Shown: one piece after another, positions 45,531-54,448 of the stretch | Position numbering within the stretch: position 1 is the stretch's first letter | Layout: every line of letters begins with the position of its first letter | Assembly (NCBI GenBank): GCA_964369975.1 | Contig: CAYJFZ010000005.1 | Location: 1-64,000, forward strand | DNA: 64,000 bases | Direction: 5' to 3' | DNA from: RGIG3102 sp964369975 | GTDB lineage: Bacteria > Bacillota > Clostridia > Oscillospirales > Ruminococcaceae | Notes under the pieces: generated by a model | Seen by the model: the letters and a program-made list of their open reading frames with translations, nothing else | Told to the model about the DNA's origin: nothing | Databases searched by the model: none | Position numbers and translations under genes: made by a program

Positions 45531-45890
45531 TTAAACTTCAAAAGCTGTCATACAGCCTTTTTGTGTACCCCAGTGACGGCATTCAGTAACGCTTATAAAA
45601 GTTCTATTTCTTGATATGTTTAACTCTTTTTCTAAAGCCTCATTTATTAAATTGCAGTATTTTGAAATACCTTCGCTATCAACATAGTTATAAAAATCAA
45701 TAGTTACCATTGCATTCGGCTCCGTGGTATCTCCTGCTACATATAAGCTATTATTATCATCAATTTTAGAATAAAGTGACTCTTTTTTCTTTCCGTTTAT
45801 AACTTCTATTCCCTGTGTTAAAATTTGTGCTAAACTGTCTTTTTTCTCTTTTGTTACACTGATATTTGTTATTACATTAATATATGGCAT
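45531..45890 (-). CDS. MIF/tautomerase-family protein
   Basis: 119 residues. Pro2 directly follows Met (MPYINVITNISVT), as in the tautomerase superfamily where the N-terminal proline is the catalytic base; the later NRTFISVTECRHWG resembles the MIF C-terminal strand. Two beta-alpha-beta halves fit the length of MIF/D-dopachrome tautomerase. Substrate unknown. AAGGAGGGC precedes the start. Confidence 0.7.
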   Translation of the reverse strand: MPYINVITNISVTKEKKDSLAQILTQGIEVINGKKKESLYSKIDDNNSLYVAGDTTEPNAMVTIDFYNYVDSEGISKYCNLINEALEKELNISRNRTFISVTECRHWGTQKGCMTAFEV

Positions 45891-45955
45891 AGTAATGCCC
45901 TCCTTAATTTTTTATTACTATAATTATATCAAAGACCTATAATTAAAACAAGAAT

Positions 45956-45996
45956 AAAAAAAATCCCCTTGCTATTTTAGCAAGGGGATTTAATTA
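45956..45996 (-). terminator. Terminator of the 93-residue gene
   Basis: AAATCCCCTTGCTA and TAGCAAGGGGATTT form a strong stem just after the stop codon; on the minus strand it is followed by a T-rich run. Confidence 0.85.
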
Positions 45997-46275
45997 TTCT
46001 TCAGCTAAGGCTGATTTAAGCCATACTGCACCTGCATCAAGTGCATTATAAAGTCCGTTTTTAATACCTTGTTTTACCATTCTTTCCATTATATCAAGGC
46101 TTGTATCTGTAGCTATTAAAGATACATGTATCTTATCTGCCACTTTAGTGTTTTCTACTTCTTCATAGCTTAAAACTTTTAGATAAACTATATATTTATC
46201 CGCAGGCTGTCCGTAGTATATTTCATCGCCTTTTCTTACTATCGGAAGCCCCTTATAAGTTTTTTGATTTTCCAT
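45994..46275 (-). CDS. Conserved Clostridial protein of unknown function
   Basis: 93 residues, acidic, with no membrane segment. It carries KGDEIYYGQPADKYIVYLKVLSYEEV near 16-41 (given by its limits) and MERMVKQGIKNGLYNALDAGAVWL near 64-87; similar short proteins occur in other Clostridia, but I know no function. It follows ireB by 29 bases on the same strand and is probably in its operon, where other Firmicutes have ruvX and a DUF1292 gene. Confidence 0.75.
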   Translation of the reverse strand: MENQKTYKGLPIVRKGDEIYYGQPADKYIVYLKVLSYEEVENTKVADKIHVSLIATDTSLDIMERMVKQGIKNGLYNALDAGAVWLKSALAEE

Positions 46276-46304
46276 TTAATACCCTCCTTTTTTATATAGG
46301 AGAA

Positions 46305-46547
46305 TTAAACAAGATAATTTTTTAATAAACTTTGTAGTATATCATCTCTGTCAAGTTTTCTAATCTTGTTTCTCGCTCCTTGGTGAGTAGTTATGTATGT
46401 TGGGTCTTCTGATAAAATATATCCTACGAGCTGGCTAATTGGGTTATACCCCTTTTCTTTAAGCGATTCATACACTTCTTGTAAAATTTGCTTAATTTCA
46501 TCGTCTTTTTCATTATATATTGAAAATACGGCGGTTTTATCTATCAT
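46305..46547 (-). CDS. ireB: IreB-family regulatory protein (UPF0297)
   Basis: 80 residues with the family sequence: TAVFSIYNEKDDEIKQIL near 5-22, YNPISQLVGYILSEDPTYITTHQGARNKIRKLDRDDIL (about 34-71, given by its limits). In Enterococcus IreB is phosphorylated by the IreK Ser/Thr kinase on N-terminal threonines and affects cephalosporin resistance. The Thr at residue 5 lies in the matching place. alaS and ruvX, usual neighbours, are absent; pheT is upstream. Confidence 0.92.
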   Translation of the reverse strand: MIDKTAVFSIYNEKDDEIKQILQEVYESLKEKGYNPISQLVGYILSEDPTYITTHQGARNKIRKLDRDDILQSLLKNYLV

Positions 46548-46622
46548 ACCTTTATACCCTCCTACTTTTTTATAGTCTATTGTTATTGTACCCTAAAAGT
46601 GTGTATATTTCAAGTATAATCC

Positions 46623-49007
46623 TTAGACTCTTAGAAAAATGTCGATTTTTGATAAATTATCTAAAATTGTATCAACTGCTTCTTGTGCAATTTTTTCTGT
46701 TAGAGTTTGTTGTTTATCTCTTAACACGATGTTGTACGCCATACTTTTTTTGCCTTCCTCTATATGAGCGCCTGTATAAACATCGAATAATTTTACACTT
46801 TCTAAGTAGTTTGGACAGCTTTCTTTTATCACTTTTATAATTTGTCCATTAGTTACTTCGTTTTTGCAAACTAAAGCTAAGTCACGGCTCATACTTGGAA
46901 AACGGCTTAGTTGTTCGTACTGTACAACGCCTTTGATGCTGTTAAAGATTTTTTCGCTATCTAAATCAGCTACATACACTTCAGTCTTCATATCTAAGTT
47001 TTCGCAAACGATTGGATGAATTTGCCCTATAACGCCCACTTTAATGCCGTCAATTAAAATATCTGCACATCTTCCTGGGTGATACATCTGCCCTTCTTCA
47101 TTTTTTATAAATTCGATATTTTCTATATTGAATGAAGTGATTAATTTTTCAACTACACCTTTTAAGTAAAAGAAGTCTTTATCTTTACCATAAGAAGCTA
47201 AGATGAATTTTGCTGTTTCTATTGGCAATTCATCAATAGTAGTAGGTGTATATTCTGTTGCATTTTCAAATAAGTCTACACTTTCAATTCTTGAGTTGTA
47301 GTTTCTTTGTACAACATTCATCATTGAAGCTACTGCTGTTGTTCTCATAATTGAAGTATCTTCACCTAAAGGATTTGAAATTACTACTGCATTGCGAAGT
47401 ATATTATCTTGCGCTAAGTTTAGTAAATCAAAGTTTTTTGGAGAATAGAAAGAATAAGTTTCTATTTCATAATAGCCAAAGCCTAATAGAGCATTAACAG
47501 CCCTTGTTGTGAATGTTTGCATAGGTGTAGGTCTTGCTGTTGCTATACCTTTCATTATGCTTGAAGGCAGTTTATCATAGCCGTATATCCTTGCTACTTC
47601 TTCTGCTAAGTCATTCATCTGCACTACTTCTTTTTTTGCTATATCGTATCTATCAGTAGGTATCACTACTTTACCATCATTTACTTTTAAATCAAGTCTG
47701 TTTAAAATGTCAATAATTTCTTTATCTTGTAAATCAGTACCTAAGATTTTATTTATTTTATCACATTCTAAAGGAATAATTCTCGGGCTTCTTTTGTCTT
47801 TATATACATCAATATACCCTTCAATTACATCGCCTGCATCTAACTCTTTTACTAAATGAAGCGCCATAGATAAAGCAGTTAATGCCTTATCAGGGTTTAA
47901 GCCTTTTTCAAATTTGCCTGAGGCTTCTGTTCTTAAATTAATTGCTTTTGATGTTTTTCTAACATTTACGCCCTCAAAACAAGCTGCTTCAAATACAACC
48001 ATATTTGTATCATCATATACCCCTGAATACTCACCACCCATAACGCCAGCTATAGCGATAGGCTCTTTTTCATCAGCGATTACCATCATACTGCTATCTA
48101 ATTTTCTGTTTTGGGAATCAAGTGTTACTATTGTTTCATTATCCTTTGCTTGTCTTATGTTAATTTTGCCACCATTTACATATTTATAGTCAAAGGCATG
48201 CATCGGTAGACCAAATAGTAGCATAACATAGTTTGTTATATCAACTATATTATTAATAGGGCGAACTGAGCAAACTCTTAGTCTTTCTCTTAGCCATTGT
48301 GGGCTTTCTTTAACTCTTACATTTTTAATCATACCAGCTGTATATCTTTGGCAGTTTTCTGTTTTAATATCAACGGATAAGTATTTATTAATATCATCCT
48401 CACCTTTTGGATAGCTAACTTCAGGTGATTTATATTCTTTTTTATAAACAGCCGCTGCTTCTTTTGCAATAGCTGAAACGCTTAAACAGTCAGGGCGGTT
48501 TGGAGTTATTTCAAATTCTACCATATAGTCATCAAGACCTAAGGCAACAGTAGCATCCATTCCTATTTCGCAATCTTCATCTAAGACTAAAATCCCATCT
48601 TTATCAGCTTTAGGAAAGTCGTTTTCAGTTAAGTTTAACTCCTCTAAAGAGCAAAGCATACCGTTACTTTCAACGCCTCTAAAGTCTGTTTTAGTTATTT
48701 GTTTTTTACAAGGAAGAATAGCACCATCTAAAGCAGCTGGTACTAAATCGCCTACTTTTAAGTTTGTTGCACCTGTTACTATTTGCACTACTTCTTTTTT
48801 GATATCCACTTTGCAAACAACTAACTTATCCGCATTTGGATGTGAGTTAATTTCTAAGATTTTGCCTATAACTACATTTTTGCATTCATCAGCTAAAGTT
48901 TCATACACTTCAACTTTTTGCCCTGCCATAGTCATATCCTTTGCAAAGGTATGTATATCTACATCAATATCACAATACTCTTTTATCCATTTATAAGATA
49001 CTTTCAT
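46623..49007 (-). CDS. pheT: Phenylalanine-tRNA ligase beta subunit
   Basis: 794 residues, full length. It shows the tRNA-binding EMAP-like domain (VVIGKILEINSHPNADKLVVCKVD, about 45-68, given by its limits), the B3/B4 editing region (EITPNRPDCLSVSAIAKEAAA near 162-182), the B5 domain and the C-terminal FDX-ACB anticodon-binding domain (about 700-794, SRFPSMSRDLALV). It acts with PheS as a heterotetramer. The start is 14 bases after the pheS stop. Confidence 0.97.
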   Translation of the reverse strand: MKVSYKWIKEYCDIDVDIHTFAKDMTMAGQKVEVYETLADECKNVVIGKILEINSHPNADKLVVCKVDIKKEVVQIVTGATNLKVGDLVPAALDGAILPCKKQITKTDFRGVESNGMLCSLEELNLTENDFPKADKDGILVLDEDCEIGMDATVALGLDDYMVEFEITPNRPDCLSVSAIAKEAAAVYKKEYKSPEVSYPKGEDDINKYLSVDIKTENCQRYTAGMIKNVRVKESPQWLRERLRVCSVRPINNIVDITNYVMLLFGLPMHAFDYKYVNGGKINIRQAKDNETIVTLDSQNRKLDSSMMVIADEKEPIAIAGVMGGEYSGVYDDTNMVVFEAACFEGVNVRKTSKAINLRTEASGKFEKGLNPDKALTALSMALHLVKELDAGDVIEGYIDVYKDKRSPRIIPLECDKINKILGTDLQDKEIIDILNRLDLKVNDGKVVIPTDRYDIAKKEVVQMNDLAEEVARIYGYDKLPSSIMKGIATARPTPMQTFTTRAVNALLGFGYYEIETYSFYSPKNFDLLNLAQDNILRNAVVISNPLGEDTSIMRTTAVASMMNVVQRNYNSRIESVDLFENATEYTPTTIDELPIETAKFILASYGKDKDFFYLKGVVEKLITSFNIENIEFIKNEEGQMYHPGRCADILIDGIKVGVIGQIHPIVCENLDMKTEVYVADLDSEKIFNSIKGVVQYEQLSRFPSMSRDLALVCKNEVTNGQIIKVIKESCPNYLESVKLFDVYTGAHIEEGKKSMAYNIVLRDKQQTLTEKIAQEAVDTILDNLSKIDIFLRV

Positions 49008-49021
49008 AAATATTATCCCCC

Positions 49022-50041
49022 TTAAAACTGTGATAAAAAGCGCATATCATTTTCGTATAATAAACGCAAATCATCAATGTTGTATTTCATCATAGTTAAT
49101 CTTTCAAGCCCCATACCGAAGGCAAAGCCTGAGTATTTACTACTATCTATTCCACAGCCTTCTAAAACAATAGGGCTAACAACGCCAGCGCCTAATATTT
49201 CAATCCAGCCCTCGCCTTTACACATCCTACAGCCTTTACCGCCACATTTAAAGCAAGTCATATCCATTTCAGCACTCGGCTCTGTATAAGCAAAGTGGTG
49301 AGGGCGAAATCTTACTTTTGTCTCTTCGCCATATACTTTTTTAACAAAGGCTTCAAGCGTTCCTTTTAAGTCTGCCATTGTTATGTTTTCATCTACAACT
49401 AAGCCTTCGATTTGATGGAATACTGGTGAGTGAGTTGCATCTATTTCATCAGCTCTATATACCCTACCTGGAACGATAACTCTAATAGGTAATTCACTCT
49501 CAAGCATTGTCCTTACTTGCATAGGGCTTGTCTGTGTGCGAAGAAGGATGTTTTCAGTTATATAAAATGTATCTTGAGTATCTCTTGCAGGGTGACTTTT
49601 AGGCATATTAAGCATTTCAAAGTTATACTTATCATACTCTACTTCTGGCCCTGATACTACATCAAAGCCCATACCTAAAAACACTTCTTTAAATTCATCT
49701 AAAGCAAGTTTTAAAGGATGTCTTTTACCTAAAGATACTTCTTTTGAAGGAAGTGTTACATCAATAGTTTCTTCTAAAAGAGCCTTTTTTAAGTTTTCTT
49801 GTTTAATTTCTTTTAATTTTTCTTGTATTGCGTTTTCTAAAAATTCTCTTACCTCATTAGCCAAAGCACCCATTACAGGTCTTTCTTCATTAGACAGTGA
49901 GCCCATTTGTTTTAAAATATTTGTCACTTCGCCTTTTTTACCAAGCACTTTTACTCTTATTTCATCTAATGCTTGTAAACTATCAGCTTTTTTAATTTCA
50001 TCGTTTGCTGATAATTTAATGTTTTCTAATTGTTGTTTCAT
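49022..50041 (-). CDS. pheS: Phenylalanine-tRNA ligase alpha subunit
   Basis: 339 residues. An N-terminal coiled coil (to about 90) leads to the class II catalytic core: HPLKLALDEFKEVFLGMGFD near 107-126, motif 2 near HSPVFHQIEGLVVD (about 204-217), FRPHHFAYTEPSAEMD near 248-263 and motif 3 GFAFGMGLERLTMMKY near 306-321. AAGGAG precedes the start. It is the first gene after the T-box leader. Confidence 0.97.
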   Translation of the reverse strand: MKQQLENIKLSANDEIKKADSLQALDEIRVKVLGKKGEVTNILKQMGSLSNEERPVMGALANEVREFLENAIQEKLKEIKQENLKKALLEETIDVTLPSKEVSLGKRHPLKLALDEFKEVFLGMGFDVVSGPEVEYDKYNFEMLNMPKSHPARDTQDTFYITENILLRTQTSPMQVRTMLESELPIRVIVPGRVYRADEIDATHSPVFHQIEGLVVDENITMADLKGTLEAFVKKVYGEETKVRFRPHHFAYTEPSAEMDMTCFKCGGKGCRMCKGEGWIEILGAGVVSPIVLEGCGIDSSKYSGFAFGMGLERLTMMKYNIDDLRLLYENDMRFLSQF

Positions 50042-50075
50042 TTCTTTTCTCCTTATATATTTAATCGGGACAAAT

Positions 50076-50350
50076 AAAAAACTTCGCCCCTATGAAAGGG
50101 ACGAAGATTGTCTCCGTGGTACCACCCAAATTTTTGCTTTAGCAAAGTCCTGTTATCCAAACTCGTTTTATAAGGCTTTGTTTTACAAACACTCTTTGTG
50201 CATATAACGGTGCAAACCGGCAAAGCCTACTTAATTTCAACTCGCTTCTCCTAAGGGAACTTCAATTTTCTTTTTTTATGCTTTTTCAGCTACCAAGCAC
50301 TCTCTACAAAAAAAAGATAAACCTACTTTTCTTATTCACAGAATTTATCT
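50076..50350 (-). ncRNA. T-box riboswitch leader of pheST
   Basis: The minus-strand leader shows the stem I bulge AGAGAGTGCTTGGTAGCTGAAAAAGC (split by structure), the T-box antiterminator GGGTGGTACCACGG (50114-50127), and a terminator CTTCGTCCC-TTTCATA-GGGGCGAAG with TTTTTT (50076-50106). It reads uncharged tRNA-Phe and allows read-through when phenylalanine is scarce. The exact specifier codon was not resolved; UUC is expected. Confidence 0.9.
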
Positions 50351-50355
50351 TTTCT

Positions 50356-50384
50356 ATTATACTATTAAAATATAATGATTGCAA
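50356..50384 (-). promoter_or_regulatory. Promoter of pheST
   Basis: On the minus strand TTGCAA (50384-50379) and TATAAT (50361-50356) with a 17-base spacer. The -35 hexamer is a palindrome and is also the -35 of the acpS promoter. Confidence 0.75.
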
Positions 50385-50408
50385 TACCTTTTTAAAATTT
50401 GCTATAAT
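50379..50408 (+). promoter_or_regulatory. Promoter of acpS, sharing its -35 with pheST
   Basis: TTGCAA (50379-50384) and TATAAT (50403-50408) with an 18-base spacer. RNA would start about 25 bases before the acpS ATG. Confidence 0.7.
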
Positions 50409-50438
50409 AATAAAAACGATATTAACAAGGCGGTAAAA

Positions 50439-50804
50439 ATGTACGGTATAGGAATAGATATTACAACAGTTTCACGAATAGAAAAAAGCTGTAAAAACGA
50501 AAGCTTTATAAAAAAGGTATATGGAGAAGATGAAGTAGCTTTATTTTGTAAAGAAAAAATCAAATATTCTTCTTTAGCTGCAAACTTTGCTGCAAAAGAA
50601 GCTTTTTCAAAAGCCTTAGGCACTGGCGTTATTGGCTTTAACTTAAAAGATGTTCAAATTTTAAGAGATAGTAAAAAAGCACCTTACTTTAAGTTTAGTA
50701 ACGAGGCTTTAAAAATCGTAGATGATTTAAATGTTAAAGCCTTTGTATCTCTAACTCACGAAAAGGATACAGCAGCAGCCTTCGTTGTTTTAATTAAAAA
50801 ATAA
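50439..50804 (+). CDS. acpS: Holo-[acyl-carrier-protein] synthase
   Basis: 121 residues from the ATG at 50439; the frame is open 60 bases further, but that includes the promoter. Metal site Asp in GIGIDITTVSRI (residues 3-14) and Glu/Lys in AANFAAKEAFSKALGTG near 45-61. It transfers 4'-phosphopantetheine from CoA to acyl carrier protein, starting fatty acid synthesis. Single gene with its own promoter and terminator. Confidence 0.94.
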   Translation: MYGIGIDITTVSRIEKSCKNESFIKKVYGEDEVALFCKEKIKYSSLAANFAAKEAFSKALGTGVIGFNLKDVQILRDSKKAPYFKFSNEALKIVDDLNVKAFVSLTHEKDTAAAFVVLIKK

Positions 50805-50815
50805 AATATAAACAA

Positions 50816-50846
50816 TAAAAAAGGTATCTTAATGATACCTTTTTTA
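50816..50846. terminator. Bidirectional terminator between acpS and arsR-type gene
   Basis: AAAAAAGGTATC-TTAAT-GATACCTTTTTT, an almost perfect palindrome between convergent genes. Confidence 0.9.
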
Positions 50847-50869
50847 TTTTAAAAATTTATTAAAAGCTT

Positions 50870-51136
50870 TTAGTTAGGTTTGTAAGAAACAAGGTCTTGA
50901 GTCAAGCTGTCTAATACTTCCCCGTTTATTGTGTAGAAAACCCATCTACTTTCTTTTCTGCTTGAAATCACTTCGCTATCACAAAGTATTTTCATGTGAT
51001 GAGATAGTGTGGATTGGCCGATATTTAAGTTTTCTAAAATATCTCCTGCACACAACTCGCCTTCTTTTAGAAGATCCATAATTTTTAATCTGTTTTCATC
51101 TCCTAATGCTTTTAAAACTCTTTCACGCTTTGTCAT
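50870..51136 (-). CDS. ArsR-family winged-helix repressor
   Basis: 88 residues from the ATG at 51136, after GGAGGTTATAAG. The fold reads LKALGDENRLKIMDLLKEGELCAGDI near 8-33 (given by its limits) and a recognition helix GQSTLSHHMKIL near 42-53. The cysteine in ELCAGDI matches one of the two metal-sensing cysteines of ELCVCDL, but the second is Ala-Gly here, so metal sensing is doubtful. No efflux pump is beside it. It stands directly downstream of the phage cassette. Confidence 0.85.
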   Translation of the reverse strand: MTKRERVLKALGDENRLKIMDLLKEGELCAGDILENLNIGQSTLSHHMKILCDSEVISSRKESRWVFYTINGEVLDSLTQDLVSYKPN

Positions 51137-51304
51137 TCTTATAACCTCCTTTGCTATCATACCTCTATTTTTTTGTCAATTATATATGAAATGATATAAC
51201 TGTTTACATATTCATTGTACTATATATATATTTCTAAACTATGTATTTAACATTAATTTTCATCGCTTTTTCTATATATAAATATGCAGTTTCATTCATA
51301 TTCT

Positions 51305-51985
51305 TTATTTTCTTAAGCCAGAATTTTTTCTTATAGGCGTGCTTTTCGCAGTGAACGAGCCAAAAAAATCTTCATAATTAATGACAGGAGCTACTGGTGT
51401 AGGGGTGTAAGTTTTAGTGCTTCTTGTAGTGGCAGCAGGTGTAGCATAAGCGCTATTAATGCTTGCGAGCTGACTTTGATAGCTTGCGTTTTGTTTTGCT
51501 ATTTCTTCATTTCTTTTTGCAATTAATTCATTTAATTTACTTGTAAAATAATCAATTATTTCATTTCTTGCAGATTGATACTTTGAATCAATACTCATTT
51601 GCATACTCTCTTGCGCTCCACCGCTTAAGCCTTGCATAGCAAGATTTGAGTCGATGTTGACTTTTTGCTTTTGGTTGTCTATATATTCATCTTTTAATAA
51701 TTTTTCTTTTTGGGTTTGTATGTCTGCTTCTGAAGTATAATACTCATTATTTATAGCTGCTAATTTTGAATCATTTTCACTTTTTGCAGCGTTTTGTTTA
51801 TCTATTAAAGCTTGATTTACAATACCACTAACATCGTAAGATGTTTTATTTTGTGTGTAAGTGTATGGAGTAACTTTTACTATTTTACTTGAAGTATTTT
51901 CTTGTTGTTGATCTTTAACTATCTTATCAAACTCTTCTTCTGTAATTTCCACATACTCCCCATTTTTATAAGTATAACTTGGCAT
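51305..51985 (-). CDS. Phage-cassette protein with coiled coil, possible ejection protein
   Basis: 226 residues, last gene of the cassette. N-terminal YTYKNGEYVEITEEEF, then helical, Ala/Asn/Gln-rich coiled coil (about 60-180) with a small LAMQGLSGGAQESMQM block near 113-128, and a Thr/Pro-rich tail. Such Gln/Ala-rich helical proteins in short-tailed phages are often internal ejection proteins, but I do not recognise a family. It follows the holin gene by 3 bases. Confidence 0.55.
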   Translation of the reverse strand: MPSYTYKNGEYVEITEEEFDKIVKDQQQENTSSKIVKVTPYTYTQNKTSYDVSGIVNQALIDKQNAAKSENDSKLAAINNEYYTSEADIQTQKEKLLKDEYIDNQKQKVNIDSNLAMQGLSGGAQESMQMSIDSKYQSARNEIIDYFTSKLNELIAKRNEEIAKQNASYQSQLASINSAYATPAATTRSTKTYTPTPVAPVINYEDFFGSFTAKSTPIRKNSGLRK

Positions 51986-51988
51986 TTT

Positions 51989-52303
51989 TTACTCCTTTAC
52001 TTTTTCAAATTCATCTTTTACTATATCAAAAATACTATTTATGAATTCTTTTAATATCTCATCTGTAATTACCATTTGCAAGTATTTTGGCAGTATGCTA
52101 TTTAATTTGCCGGCAACATAGCTTAGCTTTTCTTGTCCTACTTTTGTGCCGATGATGTTTTCTTCTGCCCATATAATGCTTTTGTAAACAAACTCTATTA
52201 CATCTTCTTTTGCAAGTGTTTTATTTAATAATGCTTTTAAGATAATAAAAACACTTATTAAAATAATTATAAATGCTATTACAACTATTGCTTCATTACT
52301 CAT
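51989..52303 (-). CDS. Phage holin, LLH family
   Basis: 104 residues. One strong N-terminal membrane helix (AIVVIAFIIILISVFIILKALL, about 4-25, given by its limits) followed by the amphipathic LLH-family part (VYKSIIWAEENIIGTKVGQEKLSYVAGKL, about 43-71, given by its limits). It would form the lesion that releases the lysin. It overlaps the preceding gene by 4 bases. Confidence 0.82.
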   Translation of the reverse strand: MSNEAIVVIAFIIILISVFIILKALLNKTLAKEDVIEFVYKSIIWAEENIIGTKVGQEKLSYVAGKLNSILPKYLQMVITDEILKEFINSIFDIVKDEFEKVKE

Positions 52304-52557
52304 TTATATTGTTTCCTTTCTACATTTTTTATTCTACCATCGTAAATGGTTAATTTTTTTTCATGCTCATCTAATTTTGCATAAATTTTATTGTGGTTGT
52401 CGCTATTTTTTGCCTCTAATTTGCTTATTGTTTTCGCCATGTTATCAACACTTATCGTCAAATTTATTATTGTTGTGTTTAATTTGATAATAGGTGTCAC
52501 TACTGTTTTAACAAAGGTAATTAAAGCTAAAACTGTAGTAAATACCACCCATTCCAT
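52300..52557 (-). CDS. Small membrane-anchored lysis-associated protein
   Basis: 85 residues. One N-terminal membrane helix (about 3-22) followed by a coiled coil (ISVDNMAKTISKLEAKNSDNHNKIYAKLDEHEKKL, about 35-70). The layout resembles XhlA-type haemolysin/holin partners. It lies between lysin and holin, overlapping the holin start. Confidence 0.65.
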   Translation of the reverse strand: MEWVVFTTVLALITFVKTVVTPIIKLNTTIINLTISVDNMAKTISKLEAKNSDNHNKIYAKLDEHEKKLTIYDGRIKNVERKQYK

Positions 52558-52575
52558 AAATTCATCCCTCTCTTT

Positions 52576-53385
52576 TTAATTTTTAAAAATCGCTTTAAAG
52601 AAATTGAAAATACTACTAAACATTGCCTTAAATAATCCAAATATACTACTTAATATTGCTTTAAACAATTCGAATATACTTCTTACAATTACTAAAAGCA
52701 ATTTAATTATAACTTCTAATAAAGGAAGATTGTCTTCATCTTGTGAATCTTCATCTTGTGAGTCTTCATCTTGTGAATCTTCATCTTGTGAGTCTTCATC
52801 TTGCTCTTCTTCAGGCTCTGGTGTTTGTGGCTCATCATCTTCTTCAAAGTCGAGTATCACTTCGCTTTCCCTTATCCAGTCATAACCACCGCTGTTTAAA
52901 ATAATTACATCGTCGCCTAAAATAAACAATTTCTCTAAAGGATACTGATTTTCTATAACATAGGTTTGGTATTCGTTTTTAAACTGGAGTATCTGCTCCC
53001 ATTTCCCCTTGCCCGCTTCTATGTGCACATGTGAATTAAATGCGCTTGGGTTCCCACTTCCCATACCGCCTTCTGTATAAAAAAGCTGTCCTTGGCTTAG
53101 TATCTGCCCCTCATTTACTAAAAATTCGCTTGAATGAACACAAAGCAATCTTAAATAATCGCTCGTACCATCTGCAAATAACACAGGGGCTATACTTTCA
53201 AAATACGCCTCACCATTAGCGTTATATCTAAGCCTTTTTACTATCATATCGCAAGGGGCATATAAATTATCTTCCCCTGTGTCTTTGCCTCCAAAATCCA
53301 TCGCCAAACTTCCTTTGTGAGAGTAAGAAGATCCCGCATTTTGCGTAACTCTTAAATACTCCATAAAAAATTTACATAGTTGCAT
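52576..53385 (-). CDS. M23-like lysin with QDEDS repeats and hydrophobic tail
   Basis: 269 residues in three parts. Residues 1 to about 170 resemble an M23/LytM endopeptidase: SHKGSLAMDFGG gives the first His and Asp, and FNSHVHIEAGKG the HxH pair. A linker rich in acid follows, with QDEDS repeated five times (about 197-222). The C-terminus (about 223-269) is a run of amphipathic hydrophobic units, FELFKAILSSIFGL and FKAMFSSIFNF. It probably cuts peptidoglycan crosslinks at lysis. The tail could insert in membranes; this is inference. It stands directly before the holin genes. Confidence 0.72.
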   Translation of the reverse strand: MQLCKFFMEYLRVTQNAGSSYSHKGSLAMDFGGKDTGEDNLYAPCDMIVKRLRYNANGEAYFESIAPVLFADGTSDYLRLLCVHSSEFLVNEGQILSQGQLFYTEGGMGSGNPSAFNSHVHIEAGKGKWEQILQFKNEYQTYVIENQYPLEKLFILGDDVIILNSGGYDWIRESEVILDFEEDDEPQTPEPEEEQDEDSQDEDSQDEDSQDEDSQDEDNLPLLEVIIKLLLVIVRSIFELFKAILSSIFGLFKAMFSSIFNFFKAIFKN

Positions 53386-53446
53386 TATCTCATTCTCCTT
53401 TATATAAAAATGGCATTTTATACCTATTTTATATTATGCAAAAAGC

Positions 53447-54448
53447 TTATTTTTGGTTTTCTTTTAGCATATTTTCTAATTCTAAAACTCTTTCATTTAG
53501 CTGTTTTATAGCCCCTACCATTGGCGATATTAATTCTTGATAATCCATTGAATAATTCATTTCACCTTCTTTAGTAATGTTTTCAAATTCTGTCACAATA
53601 CCGTTATTGGTTTTTAGCTGTGTTTGTTGTATGGCTTGTAATACATCTTGGGCGATAAAGCCATATCGAGTAGTATTTTCTTCATCATCAATCATTACAA
53701 AAGATTTTGGTTTTAGTGCATAAATAAATTCTGCTGCCTTTTCTTGAGGTAAGCTTTCAATGTCTTTTTTTAATCTCATATCTGACTGAATTTCAAATTT
53801 TGAAGCTCTTACTCTTAAATACCCTGATGTATTATTATTTACAAAACTTGAGCCATAGGTGCTTTTAATATACATCTCACCAAATGTTTCTATACATTGT
53901 GGAGAGCTTACAACAACACTTGGGGCTTTTAATCCTTTATCAAATCCAAAAAATGGAGACCCGTTGTATGCACTTGCATACATATTATAGTTTTCTATCT
54001 CTTGTGTTTCTTCATCTATTTTAGAAATTACTATTTTTTCACCCGCTTGTAAGGCCTCTCCTTCGTTTAAAATGTGCATTATACCCACTTGTCCATCAAA
54101 CAAGCCTAAATTTTGAATAGCTTGGGCATTTGTTGCTTCGTCTGCTATTTGTGCACTATCAACTTTTCCATCGCCATCTGTGTCATAGACTGCCTTCATC
54201 ATGCTATCTTGCGTTGCAGTATCAATTTTTTCATCTATAACAATATCTGCTTGACTTTTTGTATACACTGTTTCTTTTTCTACTTCTAAAGTGTCGCATA
54301 AATCATTATGCTTATCCGCAACAAAACTTGTAAGCCTATCAAATACCAATTTGTTTTCTCTTGCATCACCTTCTAAGACATCGGGTGCATTTACAACACC
54401 TAAGGTATCTTTATCATTTTGAGTTATTTTCAAGTTGTTAAAACTCAT
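53447..54448 (-). CDS. Phage tail fibre with S74 chaperone domain
   Basis: 333 residues. The C-terminal 90 residues are an intramolecular chaperone domain: SDMRLKKDIESL near 222-233, then YALKPKSFVMIDDEENTTRYGFIAQDVLQAI (about 244-274, given by its limits), and a coiled coil to the end. The domain trimerises the fibre and cuts itself off at the serine of SDMRLKKDI. The N-terminal part should attach to the particle. Identical strand and 1-base spacing to the gp10-like gene. Confidence 0.88.
   Translation of the reverse strand: MSFNNLKITQNDKDTLGVVNAPDVLEGDARENKLVFDRLTSFVADKHNDLCDTLEVEKETVYTKSQADIVIDEKIDTATQDSMMKAVYDTDGDGKVDSAQIADEATNAQAIQNLGLFDGQVGIMHILNEGEALQAGEKIVISKIDEETQEIENYNMYASAYNGSPFFGFDKGLKAPSVVVSSPQCIETFGEMYIKSTYGSSFVNNNTSGYLRVRASKFEIQSDMRLKKDIESLPQEKAAEFIYALKPKSFVMIDDEENTTRYGFIAQDVLQAIQQTQLKTNNGIVTEFENITKEGEMNYSMDYQELISPMVGAIKQLNERVLELENMLKENQK

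Noticed and set aside
52604..52885. Plus-strand 93-codon frame with SSCES repeats
   Set aside because: It is the antisense of the QDEDS repeats of the lysin and has no ribosome site.
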